Shown: in pieces, positions 17,514 through 26,337 of the stretch
Numbering within the stretch: position 1 is the first letter of the stretch
Layout of the letters: each line of letters opens with the position of its first letter
Source of the DNA: Rhizobium sp. 18055
GTDB lineage: Bacteria; Pseudomonadota; Alphaproteobacteria; Rhizobiales; Rhizobiaceae
Reading direction: 5' to 3'
Assembly: GCF_902706285.1 (NCBI RefSeq)
Contig: NZ_CACSKD010000015.1
Location: forward strand, 62,001-126,000
Length of the DNA stretch: 64,000 nt
Notes under the pieces: generated by a model
Told to the model about the DNA's origin: nothing
The model's database searches: none
The model's input: only the letters and a program-made list of their open reading frames with translations
Program-made: the position numbers and the translations under genes

Positions 17514-18248
17514 CTAGTCGATGAGGCGTCGCCGTATCGCCTCGGCAATTGCCTGCGATCGATTGGCTGCGCCGAGCTTCTTCACGGCGTTCTTGATGTA
17601 ACTGTTGACCGTATCGCTCTGATAATCGGTCTGCAGAGCAATTTCCTCGCTCGTCAGCCCAAGACTTGCCTTTGCGAGACAAACGATTTCGCCTTTCGTC
17701 AGGCGCATTTGCTGCGCTGCGAAACGCTCCATCAAAGGTCGAGTGATCTCGGTATGAATCCCGGTAGATACCAAAGATAGAAACTGCACTTCTTCTTTGT
17801 CGAATGGTGTTTCTCGGGTGTAACAGACAGCGCCGTACACAAGCTCGTTGCGCATGACTGGGAAAAATGTCCGATTTCGAACCCCGAAGGATCGAGCCAG
17901 ATATTCCACCCGCTGCGGCGGCGGGGTGATAGCATACACGTCGCTCTCTGCGACCACGGTCTTTGAATCCTGCGCCGCCAAGGCAAAAGGATCTATCGCA
18001 GCCAGCCGGTCGGCCGTATAAGCGTCGACATAGGCTGGCGGCATGTCGGTATCGACAGAAACGCCGCGCCCGAAACGGTAATTATCCACATCCAGTCCGC
18101 TGATATAAATATGGTCGAACGGAACAGCCAACCGAAAGCGATCGATGATCTTGCTGCGGCCAAAATGTCTGTGGCTGGGGACAGATCGCAAGTCCAGATA
18201 CTCGTCCAGCGCATTCGGGCTCGTTGTCGACAGGGGTGTTATCGGCAT
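17514..18248 (-). CDS. LuxR-family regulator with autoinducer-type domain, copy 2
   Basis: The 244-residue protein has the same layout as the LuxR at 16095: an autoinducer-type domain (about 22-168) and a LuxR helix-turn-helix (about 178-242, ending in the shared NRSQAIAEA motif). It also lacks tryptophan, while an Asp-Pro pair (IDPF) is kept. The two genes point at each other with two small genes between them. A TTGA-N6-TCAA palindrome lies 14 bases before the ATG (18262-18275), close enough to overlap the promoter or leader, which suggests auto-repression or control by a CRP/FNR-type protein. Confidence 0.88.
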   Translation of the reverse strand: MPITPLSTTSPNALDEYLDLRSVPSHRHFGRSKIIDRFRLAVPFDHIYISGLDVDNYRFGRGVSVDTDMPPAYVDAYTADRLAAIDPFALAAQDSKTVVAESDVYAITPPPQRVEYLARSFGVRNRTFFPVMRNELVYGAVCYTRETPFDKEEVQFLSLVSTGIHTEITRPLMERFAAQQMRLTKGEIVCLAKASLGLTSEEIALQTDYQSDTVNSYIKNAVKKLGAANRSQAIAEAIRRRLID

Positions 18249-18261
18249 TGTTTTCTCTGAA

Positions 18262-18275
18262 TTGACTTAGATCAA
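18262..18275. promoter_or_regulatory. TTGA-N6-TCAA palindrome (TTGACTTAGATCAA) before luxR copy 2
   Basis: The site matches the FixK/FNR pattern exactly, but its centre is only about 20 bases before the LuxR start codon. That is too close for a standard activator position, so repression or a LuxR-type autoregulatory site is as likely. Confidence 0.45.
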
Positions 18276-18371
18276 CTTTTGGGGTGAAAAAATTTCTCAA
18301 TGGTTAAACTGCCGCTCTCAAATATCATTTGACGGGTTCGCAGAGCGGGATTTGCTGATCCGACCATCGTC

Positions 18372-18391
18372 CGATCAATCTGGATTGATCG
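18372..18391. promoter_or_regulatory. Perfect 20-base palindrome, lux-box-like
   Basis: CGATCAAT and ATTGATCG flank CTGG, giving eight-base perfect arms and a 20-base total, the size of a lux-type box. It sits in the divergent region between luxR copy 2 and the XRE gene at 18625. The binding protein is unknown; one of the two LuxR paralogues is the obvious candidate. Confidence 0.45.
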
Positions 18392-18624
18392 CGTCGTTTC
18401 AACTCAATAATCCGTCAACGTTGCGGGCAGAACACTGCCATTCCGCCGCCATTAACCGTTCTTCAACGCAACTACTCTATTTCTAAGACAATGACCCGCG
18501 AATTCGACTGCCTGGTGTCGTCAAGTCCGACAAACCACCGGCCGGCTGACAGGAAGTGGCGACCACACACGGGGTTCGACCGCTGAACGCAAGGGTGCGC
18601 GCGGACCGCTCAACTGGAATGATC

Positions 18625-19020
18625 ATGGTGGCAAAACGGCGTGGAAGGGCGAACAACAGCATAGATCCTGTCGATGTTGCCGTCGGCTCCCATGTTCGCG
18701 AGTTGCGGCAGGCGCGAGGAATATCACAGTCGGCTTTTGGTGCACATCTGGGCGTCACGTTTCAGCAGATCCAGAAATATGAGAGTGGCAGGAATCGCGT
18801 ATCGGCCAGCAATCTGCACCATATGGCTTCACATATGAAGGTCATTATTAGTGCTTTTTTTGAGGGCTTGCCGAACGGGCCAGTCGAGACGGTGAAGCCG
18901 CTTTCGGGTGATGCACATGTGCTCGCGCTGCAATTCGAGAAGATCGAGGAGCCATCCGTCCGCAAGGCGGTCGCAACGCTGTTCAGCAAGCTTTCTTCGT
19001 CAGGCGGTGCCGATGCGTAG
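18625..19020 (+). CDS. XRE-family transcriptional regulator
   Basis: The 131-residue protein carries an XRE helix-turn-helix (about residues 18-72, GISQSAFGAHLGVTFQQIQKYESG) followed by a short C-terminal part. This type is common in rhizobia near motility and membrane genes, with unknown targets. Two ATG codons (18619 and 18625) are possible; the second has a GGA at a 7-base spacing. Its end overlaps the next gene by eight bases, and a chemoreceptor gene follows, so the three form one transcription unit. Confidence 0.8.
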   Translation: MVAKRRGRANNSIDPVDVAVGSHVRELRQARGISQSAFGAHLGVTFQQIQKYESGRNRVSASNLHHMASHMKVIISAFFEGLPNGPVETVKPLSGDAHVLALQFEKIEEPSVRKAVATLFSKLSSSGGADA

Positions 19021-19369
19021 TGCCGACGAGTTCGCAAGTCGGACGGCCGCAGCCGACAACGAACGTGTTAATTTCGCTGCGATCGCAATAGTGTTCTCGT
19101 TGTTTGCGATGCTATTGGTGACAGTCATCGCTTATCCGAGAGCAGGATTTGTGGTGGTCATCTCGCCCCCCGGAAACAGCGAAGGCCAGACGCTCTCCAT
19201 TATTGCCGAAGCCGGAGGCCAATTCGTCTCTTCCAGCGCAATGCCCTGGATCGCCGTTGCTTATTCAGAAAACCCGCAATTCGCCCGAAGCGCCAAAAAC
19301 GCTGGCGCACTGCTCGTCATCGCAAGCCCGTTACTCGCCGGCTGCCTATCCTCTCGTCCTACCCTTTAG
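19013..19369 (+). CDS. Small single-pass membrane protein
   Basis: The 118-residue protein has one clear membrane helix (about residues 20-40), a likely exported middle part and a second hydrophobic segment near the C-terminus (about 98-112). No family was recognised. The start overlaps the XRE stop, and the chemoreceptor gene begins 11 bases after its stop, so it may be an accessory subunit of that receptor. Confidence 0.65.
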   Translation: MRSADEFASRTAAADNERVNFAAIAIVFSLFAMLLVTVIAYPRAGFVVVISPPGNSEGQTLSIIAEAGGQFVSSSAMPWIAVAYSENPQFARSAKNAGALLVIASPLLAGCLSSRPTL

Positions 19370-19380
19370 AAAGCAATGCC

Positions 19381-20976
19381 ATGCGCGCATTAGAACAACT
19401 GAGAATTCAGGCATCCTATGGAATCGTCGGATTGTTGTGGGTCAATCTGCTGCTTTTGATCGGCCGGCTGACGTTCCGCGAGGACGGTTTCGATTGGCTG
19501 ACGGCTTTCGCGACGTTCGCGATGGTGGCAGCGGCAACGGCCTGCTGGATAAAAGGACGCTCCAGTGCCACGACCCGTGTCGTGTCCTCGCTGGCCCAGG
19601 CCGGAACGGTGGCCATGCTGGTCTACGCTTTTGCAGGCTCGTCGCTGCAGGTTGACATTCACATGTACTTCTTCGCATCACTTGCCATCTGTGCGGCCTG
19701 GGTCGACTGGCGAGCGATCGCTGCCTTCACGGCGCTGGTGGCCGTTCACCACCTCGCGTTATACGTGGCGCTTCCCCTCGCCGTCTTTCCAGGCGAATCG
19801 CATCTCTCTCGGGTCATGCTGCACGCTGTCGTCTTGCTCGTGCAAGCTGCCGCGCTCGTCACCACGACATCTGCAATGGTCAAGGCGTTCTTGACTGCAG
19901 AGCGCTCCATCGAGGACGCCACCAGATCCGAAAAGCAGGCACTGGACATGTCCGAAAAGGCGCGTGTTGCCGACGCTCAGATCCTTGCTCAGCGAATTGA
20001 GCAAGAAAAGGTTACGGCGGAGGCGCATCGCGCCGTAACGCACGCGGTCGACAGCTTGCGGCCGGCGCTCACCAAACTGGCGGCCGGAGACCTCACTGTC
20101 CGAATTCACGAACCGCTGGTCGGCCACATGGATGATCTTCGGACCGCCCTCAACGCGTCGATCGAACAGTTGCAGCGCGTTCTTGAGCGCGCGGGTCACG
20201 CCGCCAATTCGGTTCGAAACGGATCCCGGCAAATCAGCCAGGCGAATGACGAACTATCGAAGCGAACAGAAAGACAAGCGGCAGGTGTGACAGAAACCGC
20301 GGTTGCCCTGGCACAAGTTTTGACGACGGTGCGCGAAACCACCGCGACGGCTGACATGGTGGGCGAAATGGTGGGTCAGGCTGCACGAAGCGCCGAAGAG
20401 TCAGGTGCGGTTGTGACAAGCGCTGTCGAGGCGATGGTGACGATCGAGGCCTCGTCTCGCGAAATCGGACAGATTATCGGCGTGATCGACGAAATCGCCT
20501 TCCAGACGAACCTCTTGGCGCTGAATGCAGGCGTAGAAGCGGCACGCGCCGGGGAAGCCGGAAAGGGCTTTGCCGTCGTCGCTCAGGAAGTGCGCGAATT
20601 GGCGCAGCGCTCTGCCTCGGCCGCCAAGGAAATAAAGGTGCTCGTCAGCAATTCAGCCGACCATGTCAACAATGGCGTTGCCTTGGTCGGCCGGGCCGGA
20701 GATGCGCTCAAGCGAATTTCGGGCGAGGTTTCCGGAATGTCAGTACATGTTTCGAAGATCGTGCAGAAATCGCGGGAACAGTCCGCCGGAATTCATGAGA
20801 TCGAATCTGCTGTCTCGCAAATCGACAGAGACACCCAGCAGAATGCTGCGATGGTCGAAGAATCGGCGGCAGCTCTACACTCGGTAGCCGGCGAAGCCCA
20901 GACGCTGGAACATCTCATTTCCGGCTTCAAGGTATTCGGTGGCGCTGGCGATCAACAGCAATATCGAGCCGCATAG
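19381..20976 (+). CDS. Methyl-accepting chemotaxis protein with multi-pass membrane sensor
   Basis: The 531-residue chemoreceptor lacks a periplasmic domain. Residues 1-175 form about six membrane helices in tight succession, followed by a HAMP-like linker (about 215-280) and the signalling domain with the conserved hairpin (about 370-405). This kind of receptor senses within the membrane or from energy-linked partners. It ends GDQQQYRAA without a CheR-tethering pentapeptide. A strong intrinsic terminator follows at 21008. Confidence 0.92.
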   Translation: MRALEQLRIQASYGIVGLLWVNLLLLIGRLTFREDGFDWLTAFATFAMVAAATACWIKGRSSATTRVVSSLAQAGTVAMLVYAFAGSSLQVDIHMYFFASLAICAAWVDWRAIAAFTALVAVHHLALYVALPLAVFPGESHLSRVMLHAVVLLVQAAALVTTTSAMVKAFLTAERSIEDATRSEKQALDMSEKARVADAQILAQRIEQEKVTAEAHRAVTHAVDSLRPALTKLAAGDLTVRIHEPLVGHMDDLRTALNASIEQLQRVLERAGHAANSVRNGSRQISQANDELSKRTERQAAGVTETAVALAQVLTTVRETTATADMVGEMVGQAARSAEESGAVVTSAVEAMVTIEASSREIGQIIGVIDEIAFQTNLLALNAGVEAARAGEAGKGFAVVAQEVRELAQRSASAAKEIKVLVSNSADHVNNGVALVGRAGDALKRISGEVSGMSVHVSKIVQKSREQSAGIHEIESAVSQIDRDTQQNAAMVEESAAALHSVAGEAQTLEHLISGFKVFGGAGDQQQYRAA

Positions 20977-21007
20977 GCGACGCGGCCGGCACAAATATTG
21001 ATCAAGG

Positions 21008-21038
21008 GCTCCCCATCGAAGTAATGGGGAGCTTTTTT
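21008..21038 (+). terminator. Rho-independent terminator after the chemoreceptor gene
   Basis: A nine-base stem (GCTCCCCAT / ATGGGGAGC) with a seven-base loop is followed by six T. It lies 31 bases after the stop codon and ends the XRE-membrane protein-chemoreceptor unit. Confidence 0.9.
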
Positions 21039-21225
21039 GTTTCCGACACACTGGCCGTTAGTCTTTCGTTAACTTTCGTATCTTAATTTTCACTGGGCCA
21101 CCGAGATGGGGGGCGGGCCACCGACGCAGTCATCGACTTTGGGATCGATCAACCCTTTTGGCGTGAGCCCTATCCACTGCGCAATTTTTTAAACAATGGG
21201 AGACGGCTGAAACCGTCAGTCTAAG

Positions 21226-22320
21226 ATGGATGTGGCGCTCTTATCGGTCGGACTGTTCAGGAGTATCGCTTACTCCTCCCTGGTTATTCTCGCCTATTCC
21301 GTCGCGATCAGAGTGAGCCGATCCGAGTTTCGCTGCAATTTGTTGGTTGGGTGCCTGTTTGGCGTCGTGTCGGTCGCGACACTGACCGATCCGGTGCATT
21401 TCGGCGGAGGCATTTCCTATGACGGGCGCGTCGCGGTTTTGGCTCTTGCCTATACGTTCGCCGGCGCCGTCGGGTCGACAATCACCTTGCTGGTGGCGTG
21501 CGGCTGTCGTCTGCTTTCCGATGGACAGTCGGCGAACGCGGAAATCGTTGCAATTCTGGCGACCACGCTGATCGGCTATGTCATTGCCGTAATGGCGGAA
21601 CGCCGCTTTTCATGGCGATTTTCGAGATCGTTTACACTTGCTCTGATCGCGCCCTGGCCGATGATGTTTTCGGTCTGGCAGGGAGGTTCCGTCTCCTTAA
21701 CTGTGTTCCTCGAGATCGCCCTGCCCTTTGTTGCCATCAACGCGATTGGCATCATGCTGCTCTACGATCTGCTCTCCAATGAACGAAAGCGCTGGGCACT
21801 CTTCCAGGCCCTGGAACGAGACGCCGCGGTCGACCCTCTGACGCGGTTGGCGAACCGGCGCGCGTTTTATGCACAGGCATCTTCCGTCCTCGAAGGTGCC
21901 GTTGGTGCGCGGGCAGACTTCGCGATCTTGATGATTGACATCGACCATTTCAAACTCGTCAACGATACTCATGGACATGACACAGGCGATGACGTTCTCG
22001 TGGCGATAGCACACGCAATCTCGACCTGCGTTCGAAAGTCCGACGTCGTCGCCCGATTTGGCGGGGAGGAATTTGCCGTTCTCCTTCCAGGCGCAACGCT
22101 GGAGAGCGGTCAGGCGATCGCCGAGCAGATCCGCATATCCGTCGAGCGAACCACCGTACTCGCCGGGCCGAAGGCTGTGACCATTACGATAAGCCTGGGG
22201 ATAGTTGCAGGAAATTATGCTCAATTGAGCATCAAGAGCGCGCTAAAAACTGCCGACGAAGCACTTTATGAAGCCAAGCGCAATGGCAGAAACCGCGTGG
22301 AATTCGCGGCCGCAGCCTGA
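21226..22320 (+). CDS. Diguanylate cyclase with 5-helix membrane sensor and I-site
   Basis: The 364-residue protein has a five- to six-helix N-terminal region (about 5-190) resembling the 5TMR-LYT sensor type (FGVVSVATLTDP and GRVAVLALAYTFAGAVGS motifs). A GGDEF domain follows (about 200-360). The signature is GGEEF, and the upstream RKSD matches the inhibitory RxxD site, so c-di-GMP synthesis with product inhibition is expected. A small hairpin (GACGG-CTGAAA-CCGTC, 21202-21217) sits between a GGGAG and the ATG and may bring the binding site to the right distance when folded. Confidence 0.88.
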   Translation: MDVALLSVGLFRSIAYSSLVILAYSVAIRVSRSEFRCNLLVGCLFGVVSVATLTDPVHFGGGISYDGRVAVLALAYTFAGAVGSTITLLVACGCRLLSDGQSANAEIVAILATTLIGYVIAVMAERRFSWRFSRSFTLALIAPWPMMFSVWQGGSVSLTVFLEIALPFVAINAIGIMLLYDLLSNERKRWALFQALERDAAVDPLTRLANRRAFYAQASSVLEGAVGARADFAILMIDIDHFKLVNDTHGHDTGDDVLVAIAHAISTCVRKSDVVARFGGEEFAVLLPGATLESGQAIAEQIRISVERTTVLAGPKAVTITISLGIVAGNYAQLSIKSALKTADEALYEAKRNGRNRVEFAAAA

Positions 22321-22422
22321 TCGCCCTGCGGTTGGAACATTCTCTGACGCGCTGTCATCAATTGATCGAGTTTTCGCGCGACTGCTTCATGATTGCCGAG
22401 GCACAACCAAGTGGAGATCGAC

Positions 22423-23461
22423 ATGACGCGGATGATGAAAGCTGCGGTTGTACACCAATTCGCACAGCCACTTTCTATCGAATGCGTGCCGGTCCCGATC
22501 CCGGGGCCGGGCGAGATCCTCGTCAAAGTCATGGTGTGCGGGATCTGCCATACCTATTTGCATGCAGCCGATGGAGACTGGCCCGTCAAGCCAAACCCGC
22601 CTTAAATTCCTGGACATGAAGCAGCTGGTGTCGTCGTTGAGCTTGGCCCGGGCGTCACGGAATTTGCACTTGGCGATCCGGTTGGTGTGGCGTGGCTTCA
22701 TGACGCGTGCCTCAAATGTGAATATTGCGAAACCGGTTGGGAAACGCTCTGCGAAGACCAGCACAATACTGGATACAGCTGCAATGGCGGCGTTGCCGAG
22801 GATGTGGTCGCATCGGCGGCCTTCGCGGCGCGCCTTCCGCAAGGCGTCGACTTTGCCGTGATTTCCCCAATCCTGTGTGCTGGCGTCACCACCTACACGG
22901 GATTAAATGAAACCGAGGCAAAACCCGGTGAATGGGTTGCTTTCAGGCATCTGCGGTTTGGGGGAATGTCGCAATACAATATGCCAAGGCCATGGGTTAT
23001 AAGGTCATAGCACTCGACGTAAGCGAAGATAAGCTCGATCTCGCACGCAATCTTGGCGCTGATTATGCCGTCGATGCCCGACAGATGTCTGCAATTGAAG
23101 ACGTCCTGGCCGTGACCGGCGGCGGCGCACATGGCGTCCTCGTCACCGCCGTTTCACCACCCGCCTTTTCCCAAGCTCTGCAGATAGTGCGGCGCAAAGG
23201 CACTGTAAGCTTGGTCGGCCTTCCGCCTGGTGAATTTCCGACCCCCATATTTGATGTCGTATTGAAGCGCATCACAGTTCGAGGGTCGATCGTCGGCACG
23301 AGGCGCGATCTCGCAGAAGCGCTGGCTTTCGCGGCGGAAGGTAAGGTCACGGCCCAGATTCGTAAGGTGCCGCTCGAAGACATCAACACGGTTTTTCCAA
23401 GCTGAAGGAAGGCAAGATCGATGGCAGGATCGTGCTGGATTTCTCGAAAACAGATGCATAG
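22423..23461 (+). pseudogene. Broken zinc-dependent alcohol dehydrogenase (AdhP type)
   Basis: The pieces together cover a full medium-chain alcohol dehydrogenase: the N-terminal catalytic part with VCGICHTYLHAADGDWPV, the structural-zinc cysteines, the nucleotide-binding region and the end. An in-frame TAA (22603-22605) interrupts the catalytic domain just before the IPGHE motif. Frame changes then occur near 22942 and near 22962, around the GxGxxG coenzyme motif, and a further one near 23397 before the original C-terminus (stop at 23461). The ATG at 22423 has a GGAG site. With one nonsense codon and at least three frameshifts the gene is inactive. Confidence 0.88.
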
Positions 23462-23548
23462 AGTTCATCTGGTCCGCGGCGTTTGAGATCAGCCGTGAGG
23501 CTTTGAAGAGCACGACCGTTCCGACGACTTACAGCTGGTGGCAAGCGC

Positions 23549-23839
23549 ATGGATCTGGGACAGCTTATTGCGCGACGGGAAGCCCTCTGCGAAGCGGAGC
23601 TGCGCGTTTATTCGCGTGCCGCAAAAGCCAAGGCCATGGGAGATACCGAACTCGTCGAGATTCTGGAAAGCTATACCGACCTGCTTGCCGTTGTTATCGA
23701 CGCGCTGGACAGGAAATATCGGCTCGCGACGAAGAACAAGACTGATGCCCGCCTCGAAGGTTGGCCCGCATTGTGGCCACCTATCGTTCGGCAGGCCAAA
23801 TGTCTGCAAGCTGCGCCGGCGGTTCGCGCAAAGAAATGA
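23549..23839 (+). CDS. Small hypothetical protein
   Basis: The 96-residue frame has a helical, charged N-terminal half and a C-terminal Trp/Pro-rich motif. I do not recognise it. The start has no strong ribosome binding site. It may be a real small gene, because composition and codon use look normal, or debris linked to the broken dehydrogenase just upstream. Confidence 0.4.
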   Translation: MDLGQLIARREALCEAELRVYSRAAKAKAMGDTELVEILESYTDLLAVVIDALDRKYRLATKNKTDARLEGWPALWPPIVRQAKCLQAAPAVRAKK

Positions 23840-24077
23840 TGGTCGGGCGTAAAGGCTTCATGCTCGGCACAGCCTGCACACCAGAGCTTGACGGTGGGTT
23901 GGCTCGACCATAGGGTGACCCTTGGCGCCCCTCCACCCCGGATTCTCCGCAGGCCCAAATCAATCACCATCCATCGAGAATGCAGGACCTTGCGATCGAC
24001 TGATCGGCTGAGCCTATCCCCTTAGACCTGCATCCATTAAATTGACAAACGTTACTTCTCGCGGCCCATTGTGTATG

Positions 24078-24113
24078 GCACTCTAATGAACAATTTTGCG
24101 CGATAGAGTGCCG
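24078..24113. promoter_or_regulatory. Nine-base inverted repeat touching the fixL ribosome binding site
   Basis: GGCACTCTA (24078-24086) and TAGAGTGCC (24105-24113) are perfect inverse complements with 18 bases between. The GGAG binding site of fixL follows at once (24114-24117) and the ATG is at 24122. It could be an operator or an mRNA hairpin that tunes fixL translation. Confidence 0.5.
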
Positions 24114-24121
24114 GAGAATCA

Positions 24122-25642
24122 ATGAGTTTTATCAAGATTACCGAAGGGACAGAGGGAGTTATTGATTTTCTTCTCAAACGTTCTCACACGCGACGGACAA
24201 GCTATCTTGTGGCAGTGGTAGGGACCTGTCTGGCATTTGTGGTGAGATTGGGTTTACAGGAAACTCTGGACGACCGTGTCATTTTCACGCTTTTCCTTCC
24301 AGCCATCCTGATTTCGTCCGTCCTCGGGGGACTTGGACCCGGCTTGGCCTCTCTCGCTCTCTCACTGCTGGGAGCCATGATCCTTCTGACAACCCATCCC
24401 CAGAGATTTGTCAGCTTTGCGGAAACGGGGATCTTCTCCATGGTCGGGGTTTCATTTTTGCTAATCGGCGAACTATTGAGGATTGCCCGCTCCAGGATCT
24501 CGGAATCGGCACGAGCCCTGTCAGTGCGGGAGGCCCATCTTCGATCAATTCTCGATACCGTTCTGGATGCCACCGTCGTCAGCACGAAGGAGGGTACGAT
24601 CGTGTCTTTCAACGCGGCGGCTGTGAGACAGTTCGGTTATAGCGAACCCGAGGTGATCGGACAGAATCTGCGGATCCTCATGCCCGAACCCTACCGACAC
24701 GAACACGACGGTTATATCGATCGGTATCTGAAGACCGGTGAAAAGCGCATCATCGGGGTCGATCGGGTTGTCATGGGCCGACGTAAGGACGGATCAACCT
24801 TTCCCATGAAACTCGCCGTCGGTGAAATGCACACCGCCGGTCAGACATTTTTCACCGGCTTCATACGCGATCTGACAGAGCGGGAAGAATCGGCGGCGCG
24901 CCTCCAGGAAATCCAGGGAGAACTCGCCCGACTGGCGCGTCTCAACGAGATGGGAGAGATGGCGTCTACACTTGCGCATGAACTGAATCAGCCACTGTCG
25001 GCGATCGCAAACTACGTGCATGGCTGTTCGCGGCTGGCGCGTGACCTGGACGGAGAGGCCGCCCAGCGGATGCGTGAGGCTCTCGAAGAGACGTCGAAGC
25101 AATCCATGCGCGCCGGCCAGATTATCCGGCACCTGAGAGAGTTTGTCAGCAAGGGCGAAACGGAAAAGAGCCCGGAGAGCATCCGCAATCTCGTGGAGGA
25201 GGCTGGCGCTCTGGCGTTGGTGGGTTCAAGGGAGCGCGGTGTCTTCACGGTCTTCGACTTCGCCGAAGATGCCCAACTCGTATTGGTCGACCGGATCCAG
25301 ATACAGCAAGTGCTTATCAATCTGATCCGCAATGCCATTGAAGCCATGCGCGACACGGATCGCAAGGAGTTGAGGGTTGGTGTCGCCGTCGCCGGAAATG
25401 AACAAGTCGAGGTGACTGTCGAAGACTCCGGAACCGGCATTCCCGATGAGATCGCCGCGCAGCTATTCACCCCATTCGTGACGACCAAACCTGGCGGCAT
25501 GGGCATCGGCTTGTCGATTTCCAAGCGGATCGTCGAATCTCACGGAGGTACGATGGAAGCACTTGGCAACAGCGCCGGCGGATCGACCTTCCGCTTCACA
25601 ATACCGGCTTATAGGGAGAGACAGGGACATGCCTTCGGATGA
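24122..25642 (+). CDS. fixL: Oxygen-sensor histidine kinase FixL
   Basis: The 506-residue kinase has about four membrane helices (about 25-120), then a heme-binding PAS domain (about 138-255). His195 in the EHDGYIDRY motif matches the proximal heme ligand of Bradyrhizobium FixL (His200). Arg215 in IIGVDRVV matches its regulatory Arg220, with the same 20-residue spacing. The kinase core follows with phospho-acceptor His286 (STLAHELNQPL) and an ATPase domain (about 395-500). Deoxy-heme FixL autophosphorylates and activates FixJ. The fixJ start lies inside the fixL end, so the pair is coupled. Confidence 0.97.
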   Translation: MSFIKITEGTEGVIDFLLKRSHTRRTSYLVAVVGTCLAFVVRLGLQETLDDRVIFTLFLPAILISSVLGGLGPGLASLALSLLGAMILLTTHPQRFVSFAETGIFSMVGVSFLLIGELLRIARSRISESARALSVREAHLRSILDTVLDATVVSTKEGTIVSFNAAAVRQFGYSEPEVIGQNLRILMPEPYRHEHDGYIDRYLKTGEKRIIGVDRVVMGRRKDGSTFPMKLAVGEMHTAGQTFFTGFIRDLTEREESAARLQEIQGELARLARLNEMGEMASTLAHELNQPLSAIANYVHGCSRLARDLDGEAAQRMREALEETSKQSMRAGQIIRHLREFVSKGETEKSPESIRNLVEEAGALALVGSRERGVFTVFDFAEDAQLVLVDRIQIQQVLINLIRNAIEAMRDTDRKELRVGVAVAGNEQVEVTVEDSGTGIPDEIAAQLFTPFVTTKPGGMGIGLSISKRIVESHGGTMEALGNSAGGSTFRFTIPAYRERQGHAFG

Positions 25643-26249
25643 TTTTACGGTCCATATCGTCGACGATGAAGAGGCGGTCCGCAAGTCGCTGGCTTTCATG
25701 CTGACCATGAGTGGCCATGCAGTTCGTGTGCATGAAAGCGCGACCGCCTTTCTCGACTTCGCACCCAATATCAAGAGCGGCGTGCTGGTCACGGATCTTC
25801 GGATGCCCGATATGAGCGGCGTTGAGCTGTTGCGCTGCCTGACGGCCCAGAAGGTGATGTTGCCATCAATCGTTATCACGGGCCATGGCGATGTGCCGAT
25901 GGCGGTGGATGCGATGAAGGCCGGCGCGGTCGATTTCATCGAAAAACCTTTCGAGGAATCTGTGTTGCTGGAGGCACTCACGCGCGCTTCACTGCGCCTG
26001 AAGGACAAACTTGTGGACTTGGAGGATATTGCATCCGTTCGACAAAGATTCGAGTTTCTATCGGAACGCGAGCGACAGGTGCTCAACGCCGTGGTTGCGG
26101 GATTGCCAAATAAATCGATTGCCTATGATCTTGATATAAGCCCGCGCACCGTCGAAGTTCACCGAGCCAATGTGATGTCGAAGATGAAAGCGCAAAGCCT
26201 TCCCCAGCTCGTGAGAATGGCGATGGCGGCGGGTTTCGGCCCCAACTAG
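25629..26249 (+). CDS. fixJ: Transcriptional response regulator FixJ
   Basis: The 206-residue protein has a receiver domain (about 6-122; Asp12, Asp13, phospho-acceptor Asp56 in VTDLRMP, Lys in EKPFEE). A LuxR-type DNA-binding domain follows (about 140-203, with LSERERQVLNAVVAGLPNKSIA). It closely follows Sinorhizobium FixJ, shifted by two residues. Phospho-FixJ activates fixK and in some species nifA. The ATG at 25629 overlaps fixL by 14 bases; the longer frame to 25563 has no binding site. Confidence 0.97.
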   Translation: MPSDDFTVHIVDDEEAVRKSLAFMLTMSGHAVRVHESATAFLDFAPNIKSGVLVTDLRMPDMSGVELLRCLTAQKVMLPSIVITGHGDVPMAVDAMKAGAVDFIEKPFEESVLLEALTRASLRLKDKLVDLEDIASVRQRFEFLSERERQVLNAVVAGLPNKSIAYDLDISPRTVEVHRANVMSKMKAQSLPQLVRMAMAAGFGPN

Positions 26250-26337
26250 ATTTGATCCTGCGCAAGGCGCGGCATCATCCATCGGTTTATTTTCGGACCT
26301 TCCAGCGACTTCAATCGCACGAATTTCGGGTTCGAAC

